This document shows positions 52,500 through 62,139 of a DNA stretch of 64,000 nt, piece by piece. Position numbers and translations under genes: made by a program. The notes beneath the pieces were generated by a model. It had not been told where the DNA came from, did not search any database, and saw only the letters and a program-made list of their open reading frames with translations. Origin of the DNA: Candidatus Fukatsuia endosymbiont of Tuberolachnus salignus (GTDB lineage: Bacteria > Pseudomonadota > Gammaproteobacteria > Enterobacterales > Enterobacteriaceae); NCBI RefSeq assembly GCF_964030845.1, contig NZ_OZ034983.1, forward strand, positions 124,001 through 188,000. Reading direction: 5' to 3'. Each line of letters starts with the position of its first letter. Position 1 is the stretch's first letter.

Positions 52500-55301
52500 C
52501 TAATGTGCTTGGTCCCAATTATCGCCGACCCCGATATCAACTTGTAAAGGTACCCTCAGCTGTATGCTTTGTTCTTCCATTAGAGCACGGATCTTTGGCT
52601 GCACCTCATCCAAATCACGTTCATCGATTTCAAATACCAGTTCATCATGTACTTGCATAATCATCTGTACCCGTAGTTCGGTCTCTTGTTGTAACCAGGT
52701 ATCGATCTTAATCATCGCACGTTTAATAATATCAGCGGCGCTGCCCTGCATCGGGGCATTAATCGCTTCACGCTCGGCGGCTTTACGTCGCATAACATGA
52801 CGCGATTGAATATCCGGCAAATAGAGACGTCGACCCTCCAAGGTGGTGACGTAACCCTGTTCGGCGGCCTGTTTACGGGTGCGTTCCATATAGTCCATTA
52901 CCCCGGGATAACGTTCAAAATACAGATCCATATATTTTTGTGCTTTAGCACGTGTTATGCCTAATTGACGCGCCAGCCCAAACGCGCTCATGCCATAAAT
53001 CAAGCCAAAATTAATCGCTTTGGCACTGCGACGTTGATCAAAGGTGACGTTATCTAACGGCACAGCAAACACCTCAGCAGCAGTAGCACAGTGAATATCT
53101 TTACCGGCAGCGAAAGCGTTTAGCAATCCTGGATCCTGAGAAAGATGCGCCATAATACGCAGTTCGATCTGGGAATAATCCGCCGCTAAAATACGATAGT
53201 CAGGTGCCGCAATAAATGCTTGACGAATACGTCGCCCTTCTTCATTCCGTATCGGAATATTTTGCAGATTTGGATCACGAGAGGATAAACGCCCAGTCAC
53301 CGTGACAGCCTGATGATATGAGGTATGGATTCGACCTGAAAGCCGATTAATCATCAACGGGAGCTTATCGGTATAGGTTGTTTTCAACTTTGCCAGCCCA
53401 CGGTATTCCAATAGCACCTTGGGTAACGGATAATCTAACGCCAGTTCTGCGAGTACTTCTTCATCCGTTGAAGGTGCGCCACGTGGCGTTTTTTTCCGTA
53501 TGGGAAGTTTTTGTTTTTCATAAAGAATAACCTGCAATTGCTTAGGTGATGCCAGATTAAAAGATTCTCCTGCCAAAAGATGAGCTTGTGTTTCCAAATC
53601 AGCCAGGCGAATGGTCAGCTCTTTAGAATGCTCCGCCAGAATAGACGGGTCGATCAATACGCCTGTACGTTCGATACGTGATAATACCGCTAATAATGGC
53701 ATTTCAATATCCTGAAATACCCGCATCAAGGCGTTACTTTGTTGTAATTGTGGCCACAGGATCCAATGAAGCTGGAGTGTCACATCTGCATCTTCCGCAG
53801 CATAAGGCACGGCCTGTTCTAGGGCAATCTGGTTAAAGGTCAGTTGTTTTTTACCTTTGCCAGCAATGTCTTCAAAGGTGATGGTTTTATGATGTAAATA
53901 GCGTTCAGCCAAACTATCCATGTCATGACGATCGGTACTGTCCAAGATATAAGATTCGAGCATGGTATCAAACGTGATCCCTTTTAGATCAATATCATAG
54001 TTAGCCAGAATACTTTTGTCGAATTTAAGATTTTGCCCTACTTTACGCACTTGCTCATTTTCTAATAATGGTTTTAGCATGTTTAAAACCTGATCGCGAT
54101 CTAGCTGATCGGGTGCGCCGAGATAGTCATGCGCTAATGGCAAATACGCCGCTTCACCTGCCGCAATGGCAAAAGAAAGACCGATTAAATTAGCGCCAAG
54201 TATATCCAGACCATCGGTTTCGGTGTCAAAAGCAAAGAGATCCGCTTGACTAAGACGATCGATCCAAGCAGACAATGTTTGTGTATCCAAAATTGTCTGA
54301 TAGTTTTCTTGTGAGAGTTGATGCGTTACCCGCGGTGTAGTCACTAGGGCATGATTCTCTGTCGATGAAGATTGATTAATTTTTACCGTTGGTTGATCTT
54401 TTTTATCGCTCAACCAGTTGCCAGATTCCAGCTCAACCAGCCAACGTTTAAACTCATAGCGAGACAAAAGTTGGTGCAGTTTATCGACATCTGGGGGCGT
54501 GATCTGCAACTCATCACAGGTGATATCGAGCTTAACATCAGTTTTGATCGTCGCTAATTGATAGGATAAATAAGCCAGCTCTTTATTTTGCTGCAATTTT
54601 GCAGCCAGGGTTTTAGCGCCACGGAAAGTCAGGGTAGCGATTTTGTCCAAATCGCCAAATAACGTATCCAGGCCCCCCATTCCTTGCAACAAGGCTTGTG
54701 CAGTTTTCTCTCCAACACCCGGTACGCCCGGTATGTTATCGGAGGAATCGCCCATCAATGCGAGAAAATCAATCATTAACTCTGGTGGCACACCGTATTT
54801 ATCGCAGACTTCCTGTGGCCCCAAGAGCGTATTATTCATGGTATTAATCAGGGTAATATTTGGTGTGACAAGCTGTGCCATATCTTTATCACCGGTACTG
54901 ATTAAAACAGCATGACCTGCTTTTTCTGCCTGTTGTGCCAAGGTTCCGATGACATCATCAGCCTCAACACCAGGCTCTACGAGCAAAGGCAATCCCATCG
55001 CCTGCATCAGGTTATGTAAGGGTTCGATTTGTGAGCGTAAATCATCGGGCATCGGAGGGCGATGAGATTTATACTGGGCGAAAAGTGTATCACGGAAAGT
55101 TTTACCTTTGGCATCGAACACCACAGCGATATGACTCGGATTATATTGCAACAATAAGCTGCGCAACATATTCATCACCCCATAGATCGCCCCCGTTGGT
55201 TCTTTGTTTGCGTTGCTCAGAGGGGGAAACGCATGGTAAGCCCGATAGAGATACGAAGAGCCATCAACCAGGATTAAAGGATTTACTTTAACTTGTACCA
55301 T
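52500..55301 (-). CDS. polA: DNA polymerase I
   Basis: 933 residues, three domains in order. The 5'-3' exonuclease (LILVDGSSYLYRAYHAFPPL, ISTGDKDMAQLV, GDSSDNIPGVPGVGEKTA) is followed by the 3'-5' proofreading exonuclease with active-site FAFDTETDGLD and YAAEDADVT. The polymerase domain shows DPNLQNIPIRNEEGRRIRQAF, ADYSQIELRIMAHLS, RRSAKAINFGLIYGMSAFGLARQLGI and MQVHDELVFEI. All catalytic carboxylates are visible, so both exonucleases and the polymerase should be active. Functions in Okazaki fragment processing and repair. Length matches E. coli PolA (928). Retention of full polA fits a facultative rather than a highly reduced symbiont. Confidence 0.98.
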   Translation of the reverse strand: MVQVKVNPLILVDGSSYLYRAYHAFPPLSNANKEPTGAIYGVMNMLRSLLLQYNPSHIAVVFDAKGKTFRDTLFAQYKSHRPPMPDDLRSQIEPLHNLMQAMGLPLLVEPGVEADDVIGTLAQQAEKAGHAVLISTGDKDMAQLVTPNITLINTMNNTLLGPQEVCDKYGVPPELMIDFLALMGDSSDNIPGVPGVGEKTAQALLQGMGGLDTLFGDLDKIATLTFRGAKTLAAKLQQNKELAYLSYQLATIKTDVKLDITCDELQITPPDVDKLHQLLSRYEFKRWLVELESGNWLSDKKDQPTVKINQSSSTENHALVTTPRVTHQLSQENYQTILDTQTLSAWIDRLSQADLFAFDTETDGLDILGANLIGLSFAIAAGEAAYLPLAHDYLGAPDQLDRDQVLNMLKPLLENEQVRKVGQNLKFDKSILANYDIDLKGITFDTMLESYILDSTDRHDMDSLAERYLHHKTITFEDIAGKGKKQLTFNQIALEQAVPYAAEDADVTLQLHWILWPQLQQSNALMRVFQDIEMPLLAVLSRIERTGVLIDPSILAEHSKELTIRLADLETQAHLLAGESFNLASPKQLQVILYEKQKLPIRKKTPRGAPSTDEEVLAELALDYPLPKVLLEYRGLAKLKTTYTDKLPLMINRLSGRIHTSYHQAVTVTGRLSSRDPNLQNIPIRNEEGRRIRQAFIAAPDYRILAADYSQIELRIMAHLSQDPGLLNAFAAGKDIHCATAAEVFAVPLDNVTFDQRRSAKAINFGLIYGMSAFGLARQLGITRAKAQKYMDLYFERYPGVMDYMERTRKQAAEQGYVTTLEGRRLYLPDIQSRHVMRRKAAEREAINAPMQGSAADIIKRAMIKIDTWLQQETELRVQMIMQVHDELVFEIDERDLDEVQPKIRALMEEQSIQLRVPLQVDIGVGDNWDQAH

Positions 55302-55858
55302 AAAATTGTTTTATCTTTATTTTGTAAGAGCTGTTCGAAACTGTCATATAAGCATGCCACAACTCGCGGCAGGAGACGAACTTTCGTTACCTTTTTTATG
55401 AAAAAGAGAGCGTTATCGCATCAAAATCCTGGTGTTATAAACTGTGCATAAGTTTGTGAGTAAAAAATGCTTTTGGCGACATGATAAGCGAGTAATAGCT
55501 ATTCATGACATATTATTATGATAATAATCATCATGTTATAATTAAAATTTATCTAACATATAGTTATTGATTTTTTATTTTAACTGTGGATATTATTTCG
55601 CGGGCGTTGCATATTAGCTGAATAATTGCAAGCCCCTCCTCCATTTAGAATCACATTTTTCTAGGAAATAAAACCGAGGATAGGTTGATGATGCAGTGGT
55701 GTTTGTGCTAGCTGTTGCCAGGGCCGTGGGTGTTACATTTTGACGTAATTTTTTTGATTTCAGGCCTGAATTATTCAAAATGGAACGAATGGGATTGATG
55801 TCAACTTTTTTATACTTTATTGTTCTTAACATATAAATATAAAGTTAAGGATAAAGTA
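55302..55858. other. Long intergenic upstream of polA, no gene recognised
   Basis: About 550 bp, AT-rich in the middle (55500-55600). It should hold the polA promoter and that of the gene at 55859. yihG/yihF-like genes usually found near polA in relatives are absent. No repeat or RNA was recognised. Confidence 0.45.
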
Positions 55859-56404
55859 ATGGGTGGATGTTTAGGCACAGCACGATCAGGATCGAGGGTG
55901 CCGGTAGAAAACTTGTCTTCCGCTCCTCCCCAGGAGCATCAGAGGAGAGCAGTAGTAGGTTTAGGTAATACTCATCATGAGCCCAACCGTGTTTCCCCCA
56001 GCAATGAAATGCGTGGAAGTGTGACTCGGGGCGTTGGGAGCAACCCGCCTCCGGATGTTAACGTATCCGCACCAAACACTCCACAGCGACTGCTAAGTAC
56101 AGAACCACCGATAGAGGCATCAGATGAAGGCGTAGCCCCTGCAGTTTATACACCGCTCTCAGGCAATACAACACCAAAAGAAACAACATGGATGGAGCGC
56201 TTAGGCTCAAAAATGAGGAGCTTCGGCACATGGATAAAGAAAAACCCTCTTGTCGCTGTTTCGGGAGCCATCGGTCTTGCGTGGGGAGCTGTCGCGTTCA
56301 CTTTTGCGCTTCCTGTGGTAGCGATAGTACTCACGGTTACATTGCCAATATTATGTGGTGGTGGTGCCTACGTTTACCATTGGCTTGACCGCGATGATAG
56401 TTAA
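55859..56404 (+). CDS. Unknown protein with MGGCLG N-terminus, disordered region and C-terminal membrane hairpin
   Basis: 181 residues from the ATG at 55859 (AAGGA at good spacing; an upstream in-frame ATG at 55820 lacks one). The N-terminal ~110 residues are Ser/Pro/Asn-rich, low-complexity and predicted disordered. Near the end come a basic amphipathic stretch (ERLGSKMRSFGTWIKKNP), two hydrophobic segments (LVAVSGAIGLAWGAVAFTFAL; VVAIVLTVTLPILCGGGAYVYHW) and an acidic tail. The N-terminus MGGCLG fits the eukaryotic N-myristoylation pattern (Gly2, small residue at 6) with an adjacent cysteine for palmitoylation. A secreted, membrane-inserting effector is possible; no family recognised. Confidence 0.55.
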   Translation: MGGCLGTARSGSRVPVENLSSAPPQEHQRRAVVGLGNTHHEPNRVSPSNEMRGSVTRGVGSNPPPDVNVSAPNTPQRLLSTEPPIEASDEGVAPAVYTPLSGNTTPKETTWMERLGSKMRSFGTWIKKNPLVAVSGAIGLAWGAVAFTFALPVVAIVLTVTLPILCGGGAYVYHWLDRDDS

Positions 56405-56495
56405 GATTACATTCGCAGGATGACGGAGAGAATACGTATTTGATTAGAGGTGCTGGCTTCAGCGTACAGACTAGACTGCTAGCAACCAGTATCAA

Positions 56496-56537
56496 TCCCA
56501 CCCAAGTTACCATAAGAACCCTGTACCTTGGGTGGGA
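56496..56537. terminator. Hairpin between convergent genes (possible terminator)
   Basis: Perfect 11-bp stem TCCCACCCAAG (56496-56506) and CTTGGGTGGGA (56527-56537), loop 20 bp. It lies between the ends of two convergent genes (56404 and 56563). There is no clear T-run on the plus strand, so intrinsic termination is uncertain. Confidence 0.45.
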
Positions 56538-56562
56538 AAATAAAATATAACCAAAAATCCTA

Positions 56563-57189
56563 TCATTGCTTCAGTAAGAATTTCACCACATCGGCATATT
56601 GCTTGGCATAAGCCTCTTTTGAACTGGTATCGATACCTTCATTTTTAATCATGTATCTGCCCTTGACGAACATCGTAGGGACGCCCTTCAGATTAAAATC
56701 TGTCGCTGCTTTTTCTTGCTGTGCAATCAGTGCTTTTACCACGAAGCTGTTAAGCGCACTGTCGTAATCCTCTCCCTTAACACCTGCCTGGATAAAAATT
56801 TTACGAATATCCGCTGCTTTTTTAATGGTTTGTGTTTTTTGTACCGCTGCAAACATCAAAGGTGCAATTTTATCTTCTACACCTAGCGCGACGGCAACCG
56901 CCCAGGCTCGAGTTAGCTCATGGCCCATTGCACCACCGAATGAAACATGGTAACGCGCCATTTTAACACCTTTCGGTAACGCCGCTTTTATCGTTTTAGC
57001 TACCTGGTACTCTGTATCAAACTGATAACAGTGGGGGCAATAAAAAGAGAAAAATTCTAATACCTGCGAATCGGTAATGACCTGTTTATCGAGCGTTTCA
57101 TATTGCTTATCCTCTTGAAATGGCGTCGCGGAAACAGTGAATGCCATCATCATACCTAGCAGTAAGAAGCCCATTTTTTTTATACACAT
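56563..57189 (-). CDS. dsbA: Periplasmic disulfide oxidoreductase DsbA
   Basis: 208 residues. Signal peptide 1-21 (MGFLLLGMMMAFTVSA, cleavage before TPF), thioredoxin fold with catalytic CPHC (Cys51-Cys54 in FFSFYCPHCYQF, preprotein numbering), and cis-proline loop VKGVPTMFVKGRY. It introduces disulfides into exported proteins, including those needed by type III secretion needles and outer-membrane proteins. The order dsbA near polA is as in E. coli, though yihG/yihF-type genes are missing. Intact. Confidence 0.97.
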   Translation of the reverse strand: MCIKKMGFLLLGMMMAFTVSATPFQEDKQYETLDKQVITDSQVLEFFSFYCPHCYQFDTEYQVAKTIKAALPKGVKMARYHVSFGGAMGHELTRAWAVAVALGVEDKIAPLMFAAVQKTQTIKKAADIRKIFIQAGVKGEDYDSALNSFVVKALIAQQEKAATDFNLKGVPTMFVKGRYMIKNEGIDTSSKEAYAKQYADVVKFLLKQ

Positions 57190-57264
57190 ACAGCAGTCAT
57201 CTCCATTATTTTAACGTTAATATTTAAGCGATTGTTGCAATACCAAAGTTGATTTTTTTCCGTG

Positions 57265-58953
57265 CTAACCTCCGCTCTGTGGTGTCAATTGATAACTGTG
57301 CTTTCCTTGACGATCTTCGACCTGTAAAGAACCTTGTACCACCGATTTTAAAGGGACTCCAGCGGCGAGACTGCCGTTGAGTTTTAATTTCAACTCACCG
57401 ATACCTTGCTGTGCTAAGGTTGGCCATCCCCAGTTTTGTAAAATATTCAGTTCGACCGAACGCCCCGTCAATTCGAGTGAGAAAAGCCGATCGGGAGTTT
57501 GCCCGATATTAGCCGTTGCTTCCAGTAACCCATCTTTGGTAAAAGCACTCAGATCGTGCAGATCGATGTGCTGATTATTAGCAGTGAATTCTAACGCAAG
57601 GTGCCGCATATCCGTTTCATTAAAGGTGGCATCACTGGCATTGAGTTTTAATTTTCCTGCCCATATTCCCCATTGATGGTTCTGCGCGAGCAGCAGGTTA
57701 GTGCCAAAACCGTCTAACGAGGTGATTTGAAAAGGGAAATCAGGCGAAGTATCCATCAACAAATTGCGATTAACCATGAGTTTGCTGATATAAATCTCAG
57801 ACAACCAATGTGGCAGTGTTTGTTGCCAGCGTTGTTGCCAATCTGTCGGTAAGTTGTAAACCAACGATGCTATCGTTAGATCGTCAAGCTGTAGACGATG
57901 GTTGTTGCGCTGCCAGCTCCCTTGGCCTGTGATCAAGCCATCTTGCCAACGGGTTGAAAATTGGTTGATAGTGACCTTGTTAGTTGATAATGCCAACGTC
58001 ATAACAGGATCAACCAGGTGCATGTCACCCCTGATAATATCAGCCGCGTTCAGAGTTAGTTCACCGTTATCACTTTGCCAGTTTCCCTGATTTAATTTTA
58101 TGTTTTTGAGTGTTAAATCGAGATCACTCAGTGCCCAATTGTGCCCCTCTAAACGCGCATTGATCAGATCAAAATGGGTGATGGTCAGCAGTGGTAACTG
58201 AATCAACTTTTGCCACACATCATCCACTGTTTGCGTGGTTTGTAGTCCAATATTGCTTAATTGTAATTGGTTAATTTTCCAGCTACCATCGTCAGAACGG
58301 CTTGCACTTCCCGTCATTTCACCTTTGGCGACACTGGCACCAAAATTACTTAGCGTTAGTACTTTATTTTGTATTTCTCCTTGTACAAAAATCCGTTCAG
58401 CGGGAATACCGTTAATATTCAGCGAATTGGCACTCAGCTGAAATTGACTGTTTTCCCCTAACGGATGGCCTATCTGTGGCTGCCAAGGCTTGAATCCCGC
58501 ATTGACCTGTTGGCCTGCAATCTGCCATTGACCTACATGGGTTATCAAGGTCATATTATTTAGCTGCAATGAATCAGCTTGGAACGGTAACACCGGCAGT
58601 GCATTATCAAAAGTGAGTGTGCCGTTTTTAAGTAGCACTCTGTTAAGCTGTCCAATAGAGAAATGGCGTAAGTGGATAAATTGCCGCCACTTTAGATCGA
58701 TGACGATGTGCTGTGCATTCAGCACGGTTTTTTTATCCCGTGTGGTGAGAGCAACATCATTAAAACTGAGTTGCCAAGGTCGTGCCCAAGCATGCTCGAT
58801 TTTTTTTAGCGAGAGACGATATGAACTATTGTCACTGATCCAACGACCGATCCAACCCGCAGCCCAACTTGTTTGTAGCAGGAAGTAACATGACACCATA
58901 GAAAATATCAATAGCAGTAATAGCGTCAGTAATACTTTTCCAATCAATTTCAT
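57265..58953 (-). CDS. yicH: AsmA-family inner-membrane protein YicH
   Basis: 562 residues, colinear with E. coli YicH (569): one N-terminal membrane anchor (GKVLLTLLLLLIFSMVSCYFLL), then a large periplasmic beta-rich domain with shared blocks such as NGTLTFDNALPVLPFQADSLQL, WALSDLDLTLKNI, LTLNAADIIRGDMHLVDP, LDGFGTNLLLAQNHQWGIWAGKL and NILQNWGWP. AsmA-like proteins are thought to act in lipid transport to the outer membrane. It follows dsbA upstream on the same strand with 75 bp between. Intact. Confidence 0.92.
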   Translation of the reverse strand: MKLIGKVLLTLLLLLIFSMVSCYFLLQTSWAAGWIGRWISDNSSYRLSLKKIEHAWARPWQLSFNDVALTTRDKKTVLNAQHIVIDLKWRQFIHLRHFSIGQLNRVLLKNGTLTFDNALPVLPFQADSLQLNNMTLITHVGQWQIAGQQVNAGFKPWQPQIGHPLGENSQFQLSANSLNINGIPAERIFVQGEIQNKVLTLSNFGASVAKGEMTGSASRSDDGSWKINQLQLSNIGLQTTQTVDDVWQKLIQLPLLTITHFDLINARLEGHNWALSDLDLTLKNIKLNQGNWQSDNGELTLNAADIIRGDMHLVDPVMTLALSTNKVTINQFSTRWQDGLITGQGSWQRNNHRLQLDDLTIASLVYNLPTDWQQRWQQTLPHWLSEIYISKLMVNRNLLMDTSPDFPFQITSLDGFGTNLLLAQNHQWGIWAGKLKLNASDATFNETDMRHLALEFTANNQHIDLHDLSAFTKDGLLEATANIGQTPDRLFSLELTGRSVELNILQNWGWPTLAQQGIGELKLKLNGSLAAGVPLKSVVQGSLQVEDRQGKHSYQLTPQSGG

Positions 58954-59259
58954 TTGATCAAGTCCAAGCGTTTCAATATGGCCCCCTTTATGCCGTAATT
59001 CGCCGATTAGCTCAATAGAAAATCAGTTAATCGGCGATAAAAATCAGCACAATTATTGTTATATCGCTCAGCTATAGGAAGCACTGGCTTGGCTACGATT
59101 GTATCACCTGATTTTAAATGTTAGCGGTTGTTTATGAATTTCAGATAGGATCGTAAAATGCTTTGTCCTGATGACAGTTCATTAGGCTTCTTGCAAAACC
59201 GTCGTTCGTTATGCGAGGTAGTCTATTCATCGGGGCATTTTTATTGTCTAGGGATCACT

Positions 59260-61284
59260 ATGTTCGACATAAATGGTTTATATAAAAAAACCTTATTATC
59301 ATGCACTATCGCTACTATTACGGTGTTGATGCCGCTTAATACTGCTGCTGAATCAGTGCTAGATTATACAGTGGCCAATAAACAGGGAAATCAGCCCGAT
59401 GATGAAGATGTGATTACGGTTACAGCGCCTTTGTATTCGCCATTGACGGTGGTGACTTCGCCTAAAACGCCACGGCAACCGGTGCCTGCCAGCGATGGCT
59501 CTGATTATCTAAAAACTATCCCCGGGTTCTCCCAAATCCGTAACGGTGGCACCAATGGTGATCCAGTATTCCGCGGTATGTTTGGTTCTCGCTTAAAAAT
59601 CCTTAACGATGGTGGTGAAATATTGGGCACTTGCCCCTCTCGTATGGATGCACCGACTTCTTATATTGCACCAGAAAATTATGATTTATTAACGTTAATT
59701 AAGGGACCACAATCGGTACTTTGGGGATCGGGCGCTTCAGCAGGAACGATTTTGTTTGAACGGCAAGCGCCACAATTTGATCAAACAGGTATCAAAACCA
59801 ATAGTAGCCTATTGGTTGGCTCTAATGGTCGTCACGATGAGAATATTGATGCTAGTTTGGGCAACCAACAAGGTTATCTGCGTTTGATCGGTAATCGGTC
59901 CCAGGCAGGCGATTATAAGGATGGCCATGGTGTGACTGTTCCCTCTAAATGGAAAAAGTGGAACACAGATCTTGTACTGGGCTGGACACCCGATGCTGAT
60001 ACTTTGCTTGAATTTACGATGGGCAAGGGTGACGGTGCCGCGCGTTATGCTGGTCGAGGGCGAGACGGCTCACAATTACAACGTGATAGTTTGGGGATGC
60101 GTTTTGAAAAGAATAATCTTGGCGAAATATGGGATAAAATCGACGCTAAGATTTATTACAATTATGTCAATCATATTATGGACAATACCACATTACGTTT
60201 TCCTATTAGTGGCAAATCCAGCACTAATTTAGATCGTGTAGCCTTCGGTGGGCGAGTGATGGCAACCTGGTTATGGCAAGATTTTAAATTGGAGAGTGGC
60301 GCGGATTTTCAAACTAATACCCATCGTATTAAAAAAGAGAATAACTGGAAAAATAATGCTAGCTTTTATAACTATGGCTTATTCAGTGAATTGATTTGGT
60401 TTGCCACCGAGCAGAATAGGTTGATTACGGGTGCACGCTTAGATCGTAATCTAGCACGCGATTTGCGCGATAATAGTTCACGTGATAGCAACAGGCGCTC
60501 GACTACATTACCGAGCGGTTTTATGCGTTTCGAACATAATTTGTCAGACACACCGGTATTATTTTACGCAGGGCTGGGATATACCGAGCGTTTTCCTGAC
60601 TATTGGGAATTATTTTCACCCAATAACGGAACAAAGGGTAGCGCGAGTGCTTTTGCAAACCTTAACAGGGAAAAAACCACTCAGTTTGATATTGGAGCAC
60701 AATATAATCACTCGACTGTGAATGCCTGGATCTCCGCCTATGTTGGGCGAGTAAACGATTTTATTTTATTTAAATATGATCCGAATTATGTTCGTCGTAT
60801 TCAAGCTGATAATATCGATGCGACTCTTTTCGGCGGTGAAATGGGCGTCGGTTATTCTCTAGATGAACATTGGAAAACAGATGCTAGCCTGGCCTATTCA
60901 TGGGGACGCAATAATAGCGATCAGCGCCCCTTACCGCAAATGCCTCCCCTTGAAGCGCGTCTGGGGTTAACTTACGAGCAAGGTAATTGGAGCAGCACTG
61001 CCTTGTGGCGTGTGGTGAGTAGTCAACATCAAGTCGCGATAAATGAGGGCAACGCTGCCGGTAAAGACTTTGGCTCCAGTACGGGTTTTACCGTGTTATC
61101 GGCTAATATGGCTTACAAATTTAATAAACAAGTAAAAATCAGTGCGGGCATCGATAATCTACTCGATAAAAATTATAGCGAACACCTCAATTTAGCCGGT
61201 AACAATAGCTTTGGTTACGCCGCGAGAACGGCGATCAATGAACCTGGCAGAACCGCCTGGACTAAGCTGAATATCACATTTTAA
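59260..61284 (+). CDS. TonB-dependent receptor, copper-receptor (OprC/NosA) type
   Basis: 674 residues from the ATG at 59260, which has AGGGAT in front; an upstream in-frame ATG at 59158 would add an implausible leader. Signal peptide to about residue 30 (NTAAES). TonB box DEDVITVTAP, plug domain (SDYLKTIPGFSQIRNGGTNGDPVFRGMFGSRLKILNDGGEILGTCPSRMDAPTSYIAPENYDLLTLIKGPQSVLWGSG) and 22-strand barrel ending in LNITF. The plug motif with CPSRMD matches TonB-dependent copper receptors, whose members bind Cu(II). Metal uptake in the host is the likely role. Confidence 0.88.
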   Translation: MFDINGLYKKTLLSCTIATITVLMPLNTAAESVLDYTVANKQGNQPDDEDVITVTAPLYSPLTVVTSPKTPRQPVPASDGSDYLKTIPGFSQIRNGGTNGDPVFRGMFGSRLKILNDGGEILGTCPSRMDAPTSYIAPENYDLLTLIKGPQSVLWGSGASAGTILFERQAPQFDQTGIKTNSSLLVGSNGRHDENIDASLGNQQGYLRLIGNRSQAGDYKDGHGVTVPSKWKKWNTDLVLGWTPDADTLLEFTMGKGDGAARYAGRGRDGSQLQRDSLGMRFEKNNLGEIWDKIDAKIYYNYVNHIMDNTTLRFPISGKSSTNLDRVAFGGRVMATWLWQDFKLESGADFQTNTHRIKKENNWKNNASFYNYGLFSELIWFATEQNRLITGARLDRNLARDLRDNSSRDSNRRSTTLPSGFMRFEHNLSDTPVLFYAGLGYTERFPDYWELFSPNNGTKGSASAFANLNREKTTQFDIGAQYNHSTVNAWISAYVGRVNDFILFKYDPNYVRRIQADNIDATLFGGEMGVGYSLDEHWKTDASLAYSWGRNNSDQRPLPQMPPLEARLGLTYEQGNWSSTALWRVVSSQHQVAINEGNAAGKDFGSSTGFTVLSANMAYKFNKQVKISAGIDNLLDKNYSEHLNLAGNNSFGYAARTAINEPGRTAWTKLNITF

Positions 61285-61390
61285 GAAATTAATTTCTTTA
61301 AAATTTCTAAATATAGATTTAAAAGTACAATAATTTTCTTAAAAAAGCGAAAAGTTGTCTTTTATCTCTTTTTGTTTTGTTGGATTTACC

Positions 61391-61972
61391 ATGTTACTAC
61401 TGATAGATAACTACGACTCTTTTACTTATAACCTGTATCAATATTTTTGTGAATTAGGGCAACAAGTATTAGTAAAACGTAACGATGAACTGCAATTGGA
61501 CGATATTCAGCAACTCGCACCGTCACATTTGGTGATTTCACCTGGCCCTTGCACGCCCAATGAAGCCGGTATCTCTCTGGACGTGATCGACCGTTTCGCC
61601 GATAAATTGCCAATTCTTGGAATTTGCCTAGGTCATCAGGCATTAGGGCAGGCATTCGGTGCCACCATCGTCCGCGCACGGCAAGCGATGCATGGCAAAA
61701 CCAGTGCCATTCGGCATAACAATAGTGGGGTATTTCATGGATTAAAGCAGCCACTGACCGTCACTCGTTATCATTCGTTAGTGATAGCTGCAGATTCATT
61801 ACCGGATTGTTTTGTATTAACCGCTTGGATGGAGCAAGCGGGAGCCATTGATGAAATCATGGGCATCCGTCATCGCACTCTACCGCTTCAGGGAGTACAA
61901 TTTCATCCCGAAAGTATTCTTAGTGAACAGGGGCATCAGCTTTTGAATAATTTTCTACAAGTCACATGGTGA
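61391..61972 (+). CDS. pabA: Aminodeoxychorismate synthase glutamine amidotransferase PabA
   Basis: 193 residues from ATG 61391 (MLLLIDNYDSFTYNLYQYF). Class I glutamine amidotransferase with catalytic Cys79 in GICLGHQALGQAFG and His/Glu in VQFHPESILSEQG; the HGKTSAIRHN, then VFHGL motif is as in PabA. It supplies ammonia to PabB to make aminodeoxychorismate for folate. TrpG is similar, but no trp genes are nearby and the length and motifs favour PabA. Intact, implying retained folate synthesis. Confidence 0.92.
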   Translation: MLLLIDNYDSFTYNLYQYFCELGQQVLVKRNDELQLDDIQQLAPSHLVISPGPCTPNEAGISLDVIDRFADKLPILGICLGHQALGQAFGATIVRARQAMHGKTSAIRHNNSGVFHGLKQPLTVTRYHSLVIAADSLPDCFVLTAWMEQAGAIDEIMGIRHRTLPLQGVQFHPESILSEQGHQLLNNFLQVTW

Positions 61973-62087
61973 TATACCCAATGAATTTCGAGTTGAGGCA
62001 AGGCGGCAATCAATCGAATCCAGGTAGTACATGACTGGGATGAGTGTGAGTAGCCAACGCCGCCACAACTTGAAAGGCGAAGGGTAT
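61971..62087. repeat. 117-bp dispersed repeat, related to 45826-45954
   Basis: Starts GATATACCC and ends GAAGGGTAT, with an internal part matching the inverted form of the repeat at 45826-45954 (AGCCAACGCCGCC, then GGCGAAGGGTAT). It lies directly after the pabA stop, which ends at its first bases. Confidence 0.75.
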
Positions 62088-62139
62088 GTTAATATCGATA
62101 GTTTGACACGCCCCTATTCCAAGATAAATATTGATTCGA

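Noticed and set aside
61391..61972. TrpG instead of PabA
   Set aside because: No trp genes nearby and motifs and length fit PabA better, although the two families are close.
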